Of a DNA stretch of 64,000 nucleotides, positions 1-12,800 are shown one piece after another; the stretch's first letter is position 1, and each line of letters begins with the position of its first letter. Source of the DNA: JAFEDN01 sp963712715 (lineage in GTDB: Bacteria; Pseudomonadota; Gammaproteobacteria; Coxiellales; Coxiellaceae); assembly GCA_963712715.1 (NCBI GenBank), contig CAVQJI010000040.1, positions 62,001 through 126,000 on the forward strand, read 5' to 3'. Below the pieces are notes generated by a model, which made no database searches, had not been told where the DNA came from, and saw only the letters and a program-made list of their open reading frames with translations. The translations under genes and the position numbers were made by a program.

Positions 1-262
1 CGGCCACAAAATCCTCCATAGGCAGATTGATTACTATAATATTCCCTAACATATTGTCGATAAATGATTGGATGACTACAATATTCATCCAGTTTCCGTT
101 CTTTTTCCAGAATTTTTTGATCTAATGTTAAAAATAATTGATAAGCCAAGCCATTAGTTTCGCGATTTTCAAAAATTGTAAAAAATTTGCGTAATTCACT
201 CAGAGGTAGACATTTTTCTTCGGAGATATCCCAATAAATTATTGCAGTGAGCGAGATTTTCT
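1..262 (-). pseudogene. Giant gene A, distal segment (runs off window)
   Basis: An open frame without stops runs on the minus strand from about base 262 to base 1 and leaves the window. It reads through WDISEEKCLPLSELRKFF and DEYCSHPIIYRQYVREYY. It is in a different frame from the 196-1041 segment, and the two join at two short A runs near 257-265. A one-base slip there would fuse them into one product. No domain is recognised. I treat it as the continuation of giant gene A after a frameshift. What lies beyond base 1 is unknown. Confidence 0.45.
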
Positions 263-1041
263 TTTACCTCTTTATATGCCTCGGCATATTGATTCACAAT
301 ACGCTGCACTGCGGTTGTTTGCATTGTTTTTGGCAGAGCCCACAGTGTAAAGCCTTTGACAATGGCGTTTTTCAGTGTTGAGTCGGTTGATGTCTGATGA
401 ATACTGTTTACGTTTTCCTTATCGATCTCTCGAGCAATGTCATGTAAATTAAATAATTTTATTAATGTTTGTGTGTGGCTTTCAGCGCTTTTTTCTTCAT
501 CTTGCTCACTATTCATTAATATGCTCGTAATCGCCGCGGCCGATCGGATTTCAGGGGCCAACAGTTGCCGATGAACGTTTTCCAATTGTGGTTTCAGTGC
601 GAATTCGACTAATTTATCCCGGGATAGATCAATGGCGACATCAAAACTATTCCAGCTATGCTGTTGGTTTTTCCGTTCTTCAACAATAAATTCAGAGGCT
701 GATAAATCGATTGCTGTTGATTCAGGGGTAGAAAGTTTGTAGGTTTGCAGGACATCGATTGCCTGAGAAAACCGCCAATTTATTAATGGCCAACCCAGCC
801 ATGATACTATCTGCTGCAATATTTGGCCGCTCATTCGTGGCAGGACGATTATTGGCGTCAGTTTTGTAAGGCAAGCGGTGACACCTAGCAATAACTGCCA
901 TTGCGCCGACCATAGCCTATAACAGTTACGCTGAATCGCTTTTTGGATGCTGGCGAATTGCATGGCATACTGTGGTTCCTGCCAGACTGCAGGGTAAGTA
1001 CATTCCCTGAGAGAAGAATTGGTTTTAAGGGAAGCTTCCAA
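196..1041 (-). pseudogene. Giant gene A, segment after the ankyrin block
   Basis: This 281-codon open frame has only a TTG as first start, and the frame stays open upstream to about 1095. This suggests it is an internal piece of a longer protein, not a gene with its own start. Between it and the ankyrin segment (1174-2853) the minus strand can be read in another frame as a peptide containing FVPDAEIAEIIGDKSVAPGL, so a second slip near 1080 is likely. The segment is helical, ends in MSTSE, and has no motif I recognise. The reading continues in another frame at 1-262. Function unknown. Confidence 0.45.
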
Positions 1042-1173
1042 AGCCTGTAACGTATCCCCGGCGGCCAGGCTGTGGTACGAGATGCAAATGCTCTAAACCG
1101 GGAGCAACAGATTTATCCCCAATAATTTCGGCAATCTCGGCATCAGGGACGAATGTATCGGAGAATCGTAGCG

Positions 1174-2853
1174 TCACCGTTTCATATCATATTGAGTAAT
1201 ACACGATTTAAAGTGGGCGCCTGCTTTTAATAATCGATTCACAATCTTTGAGTGACCTGCTGCGATTGCGGCATATAGAGCTATGGATCCATCCTGCTGA
1301 TATCTTTGGAAGAATTGGATGGGATGACGATCCAAAAGTTCGGATACTATTGTTTCATGGCCTAAGTAACTCGCTACCACTAAAATCGTGCTTTCCTGAA
1401 TATGAATATCGCATTTTTTTTGATTAATCATGAACCATAAACTGCTACTCTGATTGGCGTCTCTAGCTAATACGATTGCCTCTTCGTAATCTTCCTCGGA
1501 CTCGATATAAAATCCACGCCGGCTGAGCCAGTCTAGTATGTGTTCGTGACCATAGCGTACGGCAATCAAAAATAAAGGTTTGCCGAGAATCGAGATTTTG
1601 TGATGCGATGTTTCCTGATGTAACTGCGCTACCAGGGTTGGCAAGTCACCGTAACGAGCGGCGATGTGAAAAACCCAGTTCCCATCAGGATCGCTGTAGC
1701 TGCCATACTTATCTAACCATGCGGCTACGTCAGGATGGATTTTCGCCGCACAAGGTGATGTTAAAGTTTCGGAGGAGGGGCAATAACCCTGAGTAATCAG
1801 CCATTCGACTATTTCTTCTCTGGAATTATATTCTGCTATGGTAAATGCAGTATCGTCGTATGCATCGACCAGCGTAAGATCAGCCTTAAATTCCGCTAAA
1901 AGTTTCAGGGTCGCCAAATACCCATGACAGGCTGCTATCATAGCGGGAGTAGTACCTATATTATCGGCCTGATTGACAGCTAAGGTATATGTAGAAATCA
2001 ATGGAGAAATCCATCGGATTAAATTTTCCTGTGTGGCGATATGCAGCAAAGAGTATCCCTGATGGTTGGTTTTTTGGATACAAGAGGTGCCTGCATGACT
2101 CAGACAAAAATCTATCATGGCATCATTTTTTTGCAGTAATGCCAGATGGAGCGTGGTGTTTCCATATCTATCCTGTTGATCCCATAGTTTTTGATCGGGA
2201 AAAATTTCCAGCAAGCGTTGCATCCAATTCACCCGACCATAGTAAGCGGTTTCAAAAAACGGCGTGCGGCCAACAGAATTTTTGATATGTATTGGGACGG
2301 CGCTTGGTTGATTTATGAATTGCAAAACGGAATCGTGATTTCCTTGCAGCGCCAGATTGAATGCGATATTACCGAATATATCTTGCTGCTCCCAAAGTTC
2401 TTCCTTTGGAAAATCATCGAGTAGATGCTGCATCCATTTCACTTGGCCATAGGCGGCTGCTTCCAGAAATGGATTGCGCCCATCAGAATTTTTGATATGT
2501 ATTGGGGCAGTACGATGTTTGAAGGCAAATTCTAAAACAGGATCATGTTTTTTTGCAGTGGAAATGGCGTATTCACCATTTAGCTGCATAGATTTTATTG
2601 AACCATAATAAAAACCAAGATGAAATAGAGTATTCCCTCCTTCATCATATTGCTCCCAGAGATTATCATTTGGGAAAGCGTCGAGTAAACGTTGCATTAA
2701 GTCAACTCGGCCTTTGTAAGCAGCTTCCAGGAAAGGAGTGCGGCCATAGCATATTTTAACATGTATTGGAGGGGTACGCTGTTGAATGGCAAGTTCGAAA
2801 ATCGAATCAATTGATTTGTTATATGCCACGAATTGAGGGCGGTATCTCCCCAT
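1174..2853 (-). pseudogene. Giant gene A, C-terminal ankyrin repeats
   Basis: This 559-codon segment consists of ankyrin repeats. Three 71-residue double units of the form TPFLEAAYKGRVDLMQRLL come first, followed by more canonical repeats such as GTTPAMIAACHGYLATLKLL. Ankyrin arrays bind protein partners; in Legionellales they are common in secreted effectors. The apparent start MGRYRPQF is an artefact of a frameshift near 2830: the upstream segment (2697-3128) leaves the ankyrin register at GDTALNS just where this frame enters it. No ribosome-binding site is visible at the apparent start. I read it as part of one decayed or mis-sequenced giant gene. Confidence 0.7.
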
Positions 2854-3128
2854 TCATTTTTCTGTTCCCAAAGTTTTTCTTTGGGAAAGGCATCCAATAG
2901 GCGCTGCATCCATTTAATTCGTCCGTAATGAGCGGCGGTCAGGAAGGGAGTATCCCCAGCGTAATCTTTGAAATGTATTGGGACACTATGCTGTTTAAAA
3001 GCTAACTCTAAAATAGACTCTTGATTACTTCTGAGCGCCAGATGAAATGCGGTTATTTTACCAAAATAGTGCTGTTCCCAGAATTTTTCCTCTGGAAAAG
3101 TATCAACGAGACGTTGCATCCATTCCAC
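2697..3128 (-). pseudogene. Giant gene A, ankyrin segment between two frameshifts
   Basis: This short open frame of 143 codons contains about two ankyrin double units (WMQRLVDTFPEEKFWEQ, then TPFLTAAHYGRIKWMQRLL). It overlaps the 3' end of the upstream segment and the 5' end of the downstream one in different frames. The ankyrin register is restored only by switching frames near 3160 and 2830. The final residues (SWHITNQLIRF onward) are out of frame and meaningless. It is not an independent gene. Confidence 0.65.
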
Positions 3129-6100
3129 TCGGTCGTTATATGCAGCTTCCAGAAATAGGGTGCGGTCCAGGAGTTTTTAATATGTATGGGGACGGCATGT
3201 TGTTGAAAAGCTAATTCTAAAACAGAGTCGTAGTTTTTCTGAATTGCCAGATGAAGCGCTGTATCCCCTTTTTTATTTTGCTGCGTCCAAAGTTTTTCTT
3301 TCGGATAGGCTTTGAGTAGATTCTCCATAAATTTGACGTTACCACGGTAAGCTGCTTCCAGGAACGGTGTGTTACCCAAATTGCCTGCGGCAACCTGTAC
3401 AGGAATGGCGCGATGTTGACAGGCCAGTTCTAAAACTAAATCGTGATTTTTCTCTAGTGCCAGATAAAATGCGGTTTTTCCATCTTTATTTTGTTGCGTC
3501 CAAAGTTTTTCTTCCGGATAAGCTTTGAGTAGATTCTCCATGAATTTGACGTTACCACGGTAAGCTGCTTCCAGGAACGGTGTGTTACCCAAATTGTCTG
3601 TGGCAACTTGTATGGGAACGACGCGATGTTGACAGGCCAGTTCTAAAACTAAATCGTGATTTTTCTCTAGTGCCAGATAAAATGCAGTTTTTCCATCTTT
3701 ATTTTGCTGCGCCCAAAGTTTTTCTTCCGGATAAGCTTTGAGTAGTTTTTCCATGAATTGGGCTTTGCCAAGGTAAGCTGCTTCGAGGAATGGCGTGTTG
3801 CTCATATCTTTTGAGGCAATTCTTATTGCAATGGCAGGATATTTAAGTTCTAAAATCGAATCATGATTTTCCTTTAGAGCCAGATGAAGCGCGGTCTCTC
3901 CGCTTTTGTTTTGTTGTGCCCAAAGTTTTTCTTCCCGGAAAGCTTCGAGTAGCCTTTCCATATATCGAGTTTTGCCTTGATAAGCAGCTTCCAGAAACGG
4001 CGTGTTGCCACAATTGCCTGCGGCAATTTGTATAGAAATGGCGTGCTGTTGGCAGGCTAGTTCTAAAATGGAATCACGGTTGTATATGACTGCCAGATGA
4101 AGTGCGGTCTCACCCTCTTTATTTTGCTGTGCCCAAAGATTTTCTTTTGGGAAAGCTTCGAGTAGCATCCGCATGAATTTAACATTGTTATGATAAGCCG
4201 CTTCCAGGAAGGGAGTTTTATGATTATTTCCAGCAAGGATTATTGAAACCGCTTGCTGTTGACAGGCTAGCTCTAAAACGGAATCATGGTTATAGATCAC
4301 CGCCAGATGAAGGGCGGTTTGTCCGATTTTATCTTGTTGCGTCCAAAGTTTTTCCTCCGGAAATGCTTCGAGCAATTTTTTCATGGATTTCACATCACTC
4401 CGAGTAGCAGCGAGTAGAAATGGCGTATGGCCTCCATTGTTTACAATTTGTATTGAAATAGCACGTTGTTGACAGATGAATTCCAAAACCGAATCGTGAT
4501 TCTGTATAATCGCTAAATGCATCGCTGTATTGCCGGATTTATCTTGCTGTGACCAATTTTTTTTATCTGGAAATATCGTGGCGCATAGAAGTTTCAGTTC
4601 ATTGATATACCCTTCCTGCGCCAAATATAAAAAAAGCTCCCTCGCATATTTATCTTTCTCGTCAGTGGGTAATATCTGAGATTCTTCTTTAGATTCATTA
4701 AAAATTTTAAGCTTTGGTAGATTAAAAGCGGCCTCAGAAAAAGCTGCTTTCCATCCAAAAAAATCACTCGATGAGACGCATAGATAAGCAATCAGTAATT
4801 TGATTTTGTCGGTTTTTTCTGGAAGCAACTTCAGAATACTGGTTTCAGGAAGTAATTTTAAATGTTTTTCTAACCAATGATTGGTCTGAGGTGGATCAAT
4901 AAGTCCGTATGCAGGTGAGCTAAACAGAATCGCTAATCTCAGCATAAACCATGAGCGTGATAACGAAGGCAGGAGTTCTGTTTCTCCAGAAAAATTGGTA
5001 TTAAATGCCGGAATCCCCCAGTCGGATTGCCAGCCTGAAGCGCGGCCGGTCAGTTGAAGTTGGTTTAAGGCCGTGGCTCCGGTCAAGTCCAGGCGGCGCA
5101 AGGCATCACTGTTGATTGATACCGTGTGCAGGAGCGGGCAAGCCGAGGCGTAAAGAGATTCCAGCTTTGGCGCTATCAATGAAATACTTTCGAGGTGCTG
5201 GCAGCCTTTGAGATCTAAGCGTCGCAACAGCGGCCAATATAAAGCTTCAGGGAAAAAACCCAATACACCGCTTTGTTCCACACGAATGATGCTGACATTG
5301 TTGAGCGTTAAATCGGTTAACGCTATACATCGTTCAGCCAGGCTGACCACCAGGGTGTCTCTGATGCCGCTGCAGTTTTTGATGGAAAGCCGCTGTAAAT
5401 TAACGTTTTCCAGCAAAATGCTCCCCCAATTCCACCGGCTCAGGCCGCGCACTCCTGAAATATCCAGGGCTTCGTAATCCTGTCCGGAGATACTCTGAAA
5501 AATAGCGGAATGAGCTTCTTTGGTTATTCGTGCAAATGGAATTATTTTGAGAATTTCAGCGCGATGCGCAGGCAATAAAATTTCCTTGTTAAATAAAGCG
5601 ATTAATTTCGCGGGGGAAAGCGATCCGGTTTGAATTTCCACTTTTTTTTGTTCGAGTGGTTTTTTTTCTTCAAGGCGCATGCGCAGGTGTTTCAGCGCTT
5701 CATCAGGATGATACGCGTTTTGATTTTTGATTTGCTCGAATAGGTTCTCTTCATCCGATAAACCTTCCATGCGCTCTAAAATATCCCGTCCGCTGAGAGA
5801 AGAAGGCAGACGATGGCTGCGGATTTTTTTAAGTTCGTCCGTTAAATATTTGAAACGCCCGATCGGTGAGCGCTTTTTAAAACCATGCTCATGCAACGGC
5901 AGATAACGGCGCCCGATTAAAGGATGTATTTGCCTCAGACATTCCAGATGCGTTATCGGGGATTGCTCCCGATCCAGCAAAAAACGCCGCAGCCGTTCGC
6001 TGGTTTGATATAAGCGGCTCATGGTCTGTGAACCAAATACCGGGCGAATATAGCTAAATTGTTCGCAACTGCCTTCCAGAAAATAATTTTGGTCTTTACC

Positions 6101-6949
6101 TAATAACGATTGATGGCGTTGATCCCATTGCACCAGATCTTCCAGCCACGTTTGAATAAGCGCGGGATGATCCATCGCCAGGTAAGCTTCGATAGCCTGC
6201 TGGTCCAATGGCGCCTGCATCTGGTCCAGGCAATAAAGAATTGTTTTAACCTGCAATAATTGCTGGGCGTTGGGGTCTGCCGGAATGGGAGATTTGTTTT
6301 CGGTGCAAATATCCCTGAAAGCGCTGTCGCCACTGCGCCATCCGGAAAGAAACGGCCGCACGAAATGATGGTCGTTATCAATTCCAATGAGGTGGTATTG
6401 TCCGCCGGATGTCTGAATGACCACAAAATTATGGGGCGTGCCATCTTCGGGGTGTATCAATAACGATAAAAAAAACCACTGGGTAAAATTAAAAGGATCG
6501 AGCCGGGTCTGTACCGAAGGTGTGTTCGTTGCTAATAAAGCCGTTTCAAAATGATTGCCGGCGAGAGTTTCCGCCTGCGTAATGGCTTCGCTGACCAAAA
6601 CAGGATAGGCTTGAGGATATTGAGACAGGGGAATTCTTTTATAATCAGTGAACATCAGCGTTATCAATTGCGAATTCGCAGTCGCTTTTCCCATCCATCG
6701 CTGTGAAAACGCATGAATGGCGTATTCGATACCCGGTAATTCCGGGAGCGGTTTAATATAAAAATCCGGAGAAAATTTATTTGGATATGCGATCACCAGA
6801 CGCCGTCCGGGAAGACCGGGTGTGGCGCGCCAGTTGCCGCTAACGTCAATTATTTTTTCGGCGACGGCGCCTTCACCAAATGCCTGGTTGTCGGCGCGAT
6901 GGATTTTTTTTCGTCGTTGTAAAGCAGGGCGGGTAATACATTTGCCCAC
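3053..6949 (-). pseudogene. Giant gene A, kinase-like + LRR + ankyrin segment
   Basis: The largest segment of gene A (1298 codons). Residues about 55-200 resemble a divergent kinase fold: FYIKPLPELPGIEYA could hold the ATP lysine, HPEDGTPHNFVV a catalytic loop, and IGIDNDHHFV a metal-binding DxD. About 500-680 are LRRs of the AMN1 type (LRRLDLKGCQHLESI). From about 790 come six 71-residue ankyrin double units (NTPFLEAAYRGNVKFMENLL, then KDGKTAFYLALEKNHDLVLE). It enters from the upstream frame within an A8 run near 6905 and leaves by a slip near 3160. The kinase assignment is inference. LRR and ankyrin calls are firm. Likely role: host-directed effector. Confidence 0.65.
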
Positions 6950-7986
6950 ATTAATGGTAATTTTATCGTTTGATAATGAGTTATCTCGGCAAGCAGGTCC
7001 TCTGGAGAATCGGCGATCAGCCAGTGCGCCGCAAGGGCTTTTCGCCAGCGCAATTCTTCATCTATCCGCCACCAGCGTGTGCCGTCGGGTAAAGGTGTGT
7101 CACCGACAGCTTTTATAATGGCAAGATATTGCGTTAAAGGTAATCCTGCAATCTTGAGTTGAGCACACAGCTGGTCATAATAATATTTTGTGAGTTCCCT
7201 GGTTTTAATCTTTCGATATGCCTGCTGGTAAATGATGGGACTGGTTATCTGTGCTGAACACAGAAAGTCAATGACGCGATCAATCCGTGCTTCATCCATG
7301 GATTTGGCTTCTAACCAGACCGGTAAATTTTCGTTCCAGTAAGCGGCGAAAGGATCGGCTGGCCATTCGTGTTGGCTCAACCAATGGGATAACATGCTGT
7401 ATCCAGGAATCAGCAAACGATTTTTGATGATTTGCAATCGTTGTAATTCGATCGTCGAAATGTCGTTTGTTTTTTCTTCCCATAATTCATACTGGGAGTG
7501 TCGCTGATGATGCTGTCTCCAACGCAATTGATAAAGATCGGCGACAGCAGTCTGAAAATCCTGCGCGACAGTGGACGTAATCAATTTGTTCTCGGCCAGG
7601 AAAGTGATGGCCTCATTCGTAGAACCGGGGGTCTTGCCGTAATATAAAGCCAGATGATGCAGTAGATAGATTAAAGGTTCCCAGTAATCCTGTTTGAGAT
7701 GAATTGGGAATTTTTCCGGGGATTCTTTCATCGCGGGTATTCGCCGGAAATGTTCATCGCACGATTGTAAATGCCGACAGGCGATTTGTTGCATCACCGT
7801 AGCGGTATTCGTAAAAGGTGATGATGCGGTAAATAAATTTTTTAATTCCTGTTGATAAGTGACAAACAATGACTCGTCATCAATGCCATACAGGTATTGT
7901 GCATTCAGCAATGAGTAATAAAGTTTATCGGCGGTGTGAGATTCAGAGCGCACCGTTGCAATCAATTGTGTGGGTGTTTTTCGCAA
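6850..7986 (-). pseudogene. Giant gene A, helical domain following the nucleotidyltransferase
   Basis: This segment of 378 codons continues the region after the nucleotidyltransferase motif. Gene B has the same arrangement. The sequence QDYWEPLIYLLHHLALYY matches KKDYWQPLTYPLQILALYF in gene B, and DLYQLRWRQHHQRHSQYE matches DIYQIRWKLHNHHKYQNE. Gene B carries both blocks in one frame with its catalytic motif, so the split here is secondary. The upstream join is near 7975 and the downstream join lies in an A8 run near 6905. In GlnD/DUF294-type proteins the helical domain after the catalytic fold shapes substrate binding, which is the likely role here. Confidence 0.6.
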
Positions 7987-9296
7987 TTCCGGGCGCCGGG
8001 ATGTCCCTTGGTCACGCCATCTTCATCGAGGCGCAGGCCGGCGCTTTCGCCCAGGCTGATCATTTTGAATTGAAAATAATCGTACCAGGCTGCTAAATAG
8101 CGGTTTTCCGCCCTGGAATCATCGTTATTCCAGACAGTGTGTTTTTCGTCTCCGACCAGACACACAGCTTCGAAATCAGAGTAAGGCAGCACTTCCCGGC
8201 GACTGAATGAGCCTAATGTTAAAAAACAAAAAGAAAGCTGGCCGGGAGGCGGCCCTAATAATTGCGTGCACTCCTCCATCATGGTTTTTATCAGTGCATG
8301 GGATTTATGACTGTAAATTTCAGCGACGGCCAGTCGTGATTGGGGATCTTTGCCTAATTTTTTAATGTCCGAGAATTCCGCTGCAAGATCCTCGCGATGT
8401 TGAAAAAGAATGGCGCGGTAACGCTGCCAGTCACCCTTTTGTTCGATATCAAATTGGGTATCTTCCAATATCTTCTGACTGGCAGACAATAACAGTTGCA
8501 GTAATTGTTGTTGCCATTCCAACTGGCGCGGGGCGCTTTGTTGCAAAGTGTAGAGGAAGTGCCAGGCAAGACTGCTATCCCTGGCCTGCATCAGACGTTG
8601 CGTAACATTCACAATGGCTGTTTGCAATGCTGTCCATTTGAGGCCTGATGGTTCAAGGGTTGAGCCAGGCGCATAGCGGCACTGATGGCCTGTCAAAAGA
8701 TTCAGGCTGATCTGATAAATAAATTCCATTTCCAGTTGGCTAATATCCGCTGCGCGCGCCCGCACTTTATCCTCATTTAAAATTTTATCATCCTGGGCAA
8801 TTTGCCATGACTCAAGAAAATCCCGGAGTGACAGGATCATCTTGCCGGATGTGCCTAACGATTGTTGATGATTGCGTTTGGATTCATCCAGTTTATCCTC
8901 AAAATTAAACTTCCCTGAATGACCTTTAGCGGCGAGGTGATCGCTCAATAAAGTAGTAAACTCATCGGGACGCAGTCTGATAAGACGAATGATCCAGTCA
9001 TGATAGCGGCGAGCGGTATTGCCATAACCTTGAGAAGTTAAATATTCAGTAATGGGCATTACCAGACCAAAGAGGTCTGGTATGCAGGGTTGGGGGATAT
9101 CTGCTTTTTCTGCGGCAGTCAGTAAAACCGACAAGTGCTGCAGTAATAGCAAACGCATCGATGAAAAGTCTGATGGCGTTTTCTCTGTCATCAGTTTATC
9201 AAGCAGAGTGCGGGTATTTCTAATTAAATTTTCAATGATTGGGGAGAGATCACTTACCGGGGATAATAAACTGACGCCGCTGACTCCCTGTTTCAT
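7962..9296 (-). pseudogene. Giant gene A, N-terminal nucleotidyltransferase-like domain
   Basis: 444 codons: an N-terminal helical region, then at about residues 355-385 the motif LTLGSFSRREVLPYSDFEAV. This matches the GSx2RxE...SDxE/D signature of GlnD/DUF294-type nucleotidyltransferases, which transfer NMP to proteins or small molecules. Homologous to gene B (9835-13498) and to 57764-59734. The frame ends after GHPGARNCEKHPHN; gene B shows that the true protein continues in the 6850-7986 frame. An ATG at 9412, closely following the stop of the small membrane-protein gene, opens a Ser-rich frame (MSTFPPDSSSPVSDNK) that could be the real N terminus after another slip. Whether the enzyme is active is unknown. 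Confidence 0.6.
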
Positions 9297-9419
9297 GTGT
9301 CGGCTAAAGGATGCCGTCAGACATGATTCATATCCCTACTGCTGCTGCTAGTATTATTTTTATTTTTATTATCTGATACTGGGGAAGACGAATCGGGAGG
9401 GAATGTACTCATTCTATTC

Positions 9420-9815
9420 TCAAGAAAAAGATATCCGCACCTGCTCTTCATCATCAAGTTCTACCAGCGTTCTTGCTTCTTCAGCTTCAGCTTTTTTTTG
9501 CATTTGAAAAGAATACCAGCACGCATAGCTACCTAAACCGAAATAGATACCTGCTGCGCCTAATCCCAGATAATCAGACGTTTCACGATCAAAATGATCC
9601 ACAATTAAATCTTTTAGATACCAGAGTATCATGAAAATAGACAGCGCTAAAACGAAAGTATTGACTGTTTGTAATCTACGATAAACCGGACAGCATTTTG
9701 TAGTCCTGGGCCTTGGTCGAACTGCAATCGGGGGTGCAGATAAATCCGAATTGAATGAATGAGTTTCAGAATCTGAATCTGAATTCATTAGAGAATATTT
9801 CGTACCTTTGTGCAT
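9420..9815 (-). CDS. Small two-helix membrane protein
   Basis: 131 residues: a polar, acidic N terminus (NSDSDSETHS), a Pro/Arg stretch, then two hydrophobic helices at about 50-70 (NTFVLALSIFMILWYL) and 83-103 (LGLGAAGIYFGLGSYACWY), and an acidic C-terminal tail. The start has AAGGA about six bases upstream. It lies between genes B and A with short gaps on both sides, so the three probably form one leftward transcription unit. No family is recognised. It could be a membrane partner of the neighbouring nucleotidyltransferase-like proteins, but that rests only on position. Confidence 0.6.
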   Translation of the reverse strand: MHKGTKYSLMNSDSDSETHSFNSDLSAPPIAVRPRPRTTKCCPVYRRLQTVNTFVLALSIFMILWYLKDLIVDHFDRETSDYLGLGAAGIYFGLGSYACWYSFQMQKKAEAEEARTLVELDDEEQVRISFS

Positions 9816-9834
9816 AAATTTTCCTTACATTTTA

Positions 9835-12800
9835 CTATTTAAAGAAATTTGAATGTTGGTCATAAAGTTCCTGGATATATTCGCTATCGCTTACTTTTGC
9901 CAGATCAAATTTCTTTTCTAATGCATCACGAAAAATTGTTAACCTGGACATAATAGCATTCTTTTTATCAGGTGAAAAGCGATTGAAATCTTGAATATGC
10001 TTTCCGATTATTCCAAAAGAAGTACATGCAAACCAGGCCGCCCATGATGGGGGATTCTCATTTTTATGACGATTCCATTTATTAACTATTTTATCCAGAA
10101 TACAGTACATCATAATACAGCCGGTGCAAAATACCTCAAATTTTTTTTTATTTTTCAACGTATTTTGTTCGAGACTAATAAATTCAGAAAAATCGCAAAT
10201 TTTCTGAACCTTCTTAAGGTTATCAGGTTTGGTGATGGACGCCAGATTATTATACAAATGCATTAAAAAAACTATATTTTGTTTTAATCCTTCATTGATT
10301 TTTCTCAATTTATCATACTGATATACAATAGGCATGTCCTGGTAATCATATTTCACATACTGTTGCAAACGGGCAACGATCATAAATTTCAAAATGCAGT
10401 TAGATATTTTCAGTAACATATTATTTAAATAATCGATACTTGGTTGGGTCTTTTCGTCATGTCCGGGTTTTGAAAATATTATTTCAAAATGCGATTTCCT
10501 TGTTTTTACGGATGCGTTTAAAATATCATTCCATTTGGCTTCGGTATCCGTAGTCGATATTTTTATTTTTTCATTTAAATTAAATACCGCTGTTAACCAC
10601 TCTTTGTTATCAATTAATGCAATGGATGACTGTTGCCACCTTTTTTGAATGGGAGCCAAATCCCAAAATTGCTGGACTTGCTTTCGATAAGCGCTAAAAT
10701 CGGGATCATTAAATTTTTCTTCATTTTTAATTAATTCCTGACATTTATAGGTAATCAATGGCTGTTTTTTGACGATACCCGATAACGCCGGTTGATCATC
10801 CTGGTAATGAAAAACAATAGTTAACAATATTGCTTGCTGTATTGTGTTGGCTTCTTTGATAATTCGGGGAAATCTGTTATGCTTTTGATCCAGAGATAAT
10901 TTAAATTCTACGGTTTGACCCAGATCCTGATGAGTTTGACGGTCAGTATGAATATCTCGGGAAAAACTGATCTGGTAATTGTCTTCCCTGATTATTTTAT
11001 CTAAAAATGTGATTATTTGTTCATTGACCAGGTTCGTAAGGATAGAAGTACGGGAACATTCTTTTTTGAAGAAATTATAAAATTGTCCAAACGTTACCTG
11101 ACGACACCCTTTAATGGAGGCTTCAAAATTATCCACATTGGACTGGTTGGCTAATTGTAGAACTCTTGATTCAAAATCCAGATATTTTTTTATTCCCTCT
11201 TTAATTTCATCAGTTTTCTGTTCTTGTTCATCTGATTTTTTATCGGATGGTACAACACATTCTTTCGGTAATAGAATTTTTTCGTCCCGTACATCCTGAG
11301 ACTTAAATAATAAATAGCGCAATATTATTTGATCTTCTTCACGATAAACAATAATGTACAATTTACATGGCGTGGTTTCATCTCGCGCTTCTTTCAATTT
11401 TTTTATTTCCGACCGTGCGTCACAATTTTGTGCAATATGATAAATTGGGGTCACTGTTGTCACATTTTTTTTATCTATATTTGCCTGTTCTTTTAGCTTT
11501 TTTATTTCATTAGTGTGTTCCTGGACTTGAGCCTTAAGAGTTCGCGTTTCTTCCTGGGCTATGTCTCGCATTTTTCTGAAAAAATCATCAGTAGACGCTG
11601 GTAGTGTATCTAATGACCAATGAGAGTTCCTTAAGAAGCTGGAAATTGATTGATAAAAAATTTTAAAAAAATCGGATCTAACTTCATTCAATCGATCTAA
11701 TTCTAATTTGTTTAATATGGGATGTGCGAAAGATTCTGATTTTATGTCGACTATTTCATTTTGATATTTATGATGGTTGTGCAGTTTCCAGCGAATTTGA
11801 TAGATATCAGCAACGATGGTGTGTAACTTTGTAGCCTGATCCAGAGTGATCATTTCTTTTTTTGCCAACAATGAAATAATATCGAGAGTATTTTCGGTAT
11901 TATTAAAAGAGACTAAATCGAAATATAAAGCTAATATCTGTAAAGGATATGTCAGAGGTTGCCAATAATCTTTTTTAAGTTGCAGGGATAAATTATTTTT
12001 TTCATTTCCCTCTTCGTATTTTTTTTTAAAGTTTTCTAATTGAGATAATAGTATTTTTTTTATGACGGTTTCTTTTAACTCCTGCAACCCTTTTTGATAA
12101 TCATTAAATAATTTTCCCTGATCATTTCCAAAAAGGGATTCCATGGTTAAACAGGAATAAGCTCTTTTAAATTCCTCACTATCAAAATTTGATTTTTCGC
12201 TAACAGGTAAATCTTTCAGTGTCTGCATAAGGTTTACAGGAGTTTGACGATGCTCCGGGCTGGTGGGATGCCCTCCCATATCAAGCTGAAATCCAGGAGT
12301 TTTGTTCATGCTTTCGCCAAAGATCAACATGAAAAATTGAAAAAAATCGTACCATAGTTTTAAATATTTTGCTTTGGGTGGTAATTCCGGTTCATCCCAA
12401 TTTTTATCTTTGCTGTCTCCTACCAGCAGTATGCATTCCAGATCTGAATAAGGCAATAACTCTTTTCGACTTGCGGAACCTAAGGCCGCTAAACAAAATT
12501 GTGGCGGATCCAATGGAGGAATTATTAAATCGGTACATTGTTTTAATATATCCTGTAAAATGTTTTTAACCTCATCATTGTATTCCCGAATAGCCCGGAT
12601 TCGTTTTTCGGTGTCTGTTTTAAACAGGCTTTCTTCTTTCAGCTTTTCATTTAATTTTTTTCGGCTTTCATCTAGTCTAAGTCGGGGAATAAGCCATTTT
12701 TCACCATCATTTTTTTTCTCATCATCCTGAGGACTATTGATCAAATTGTGCTGGATTTTGATGGCGAAAAAACAGAAAACATAATATTTTTTTATGCCAC

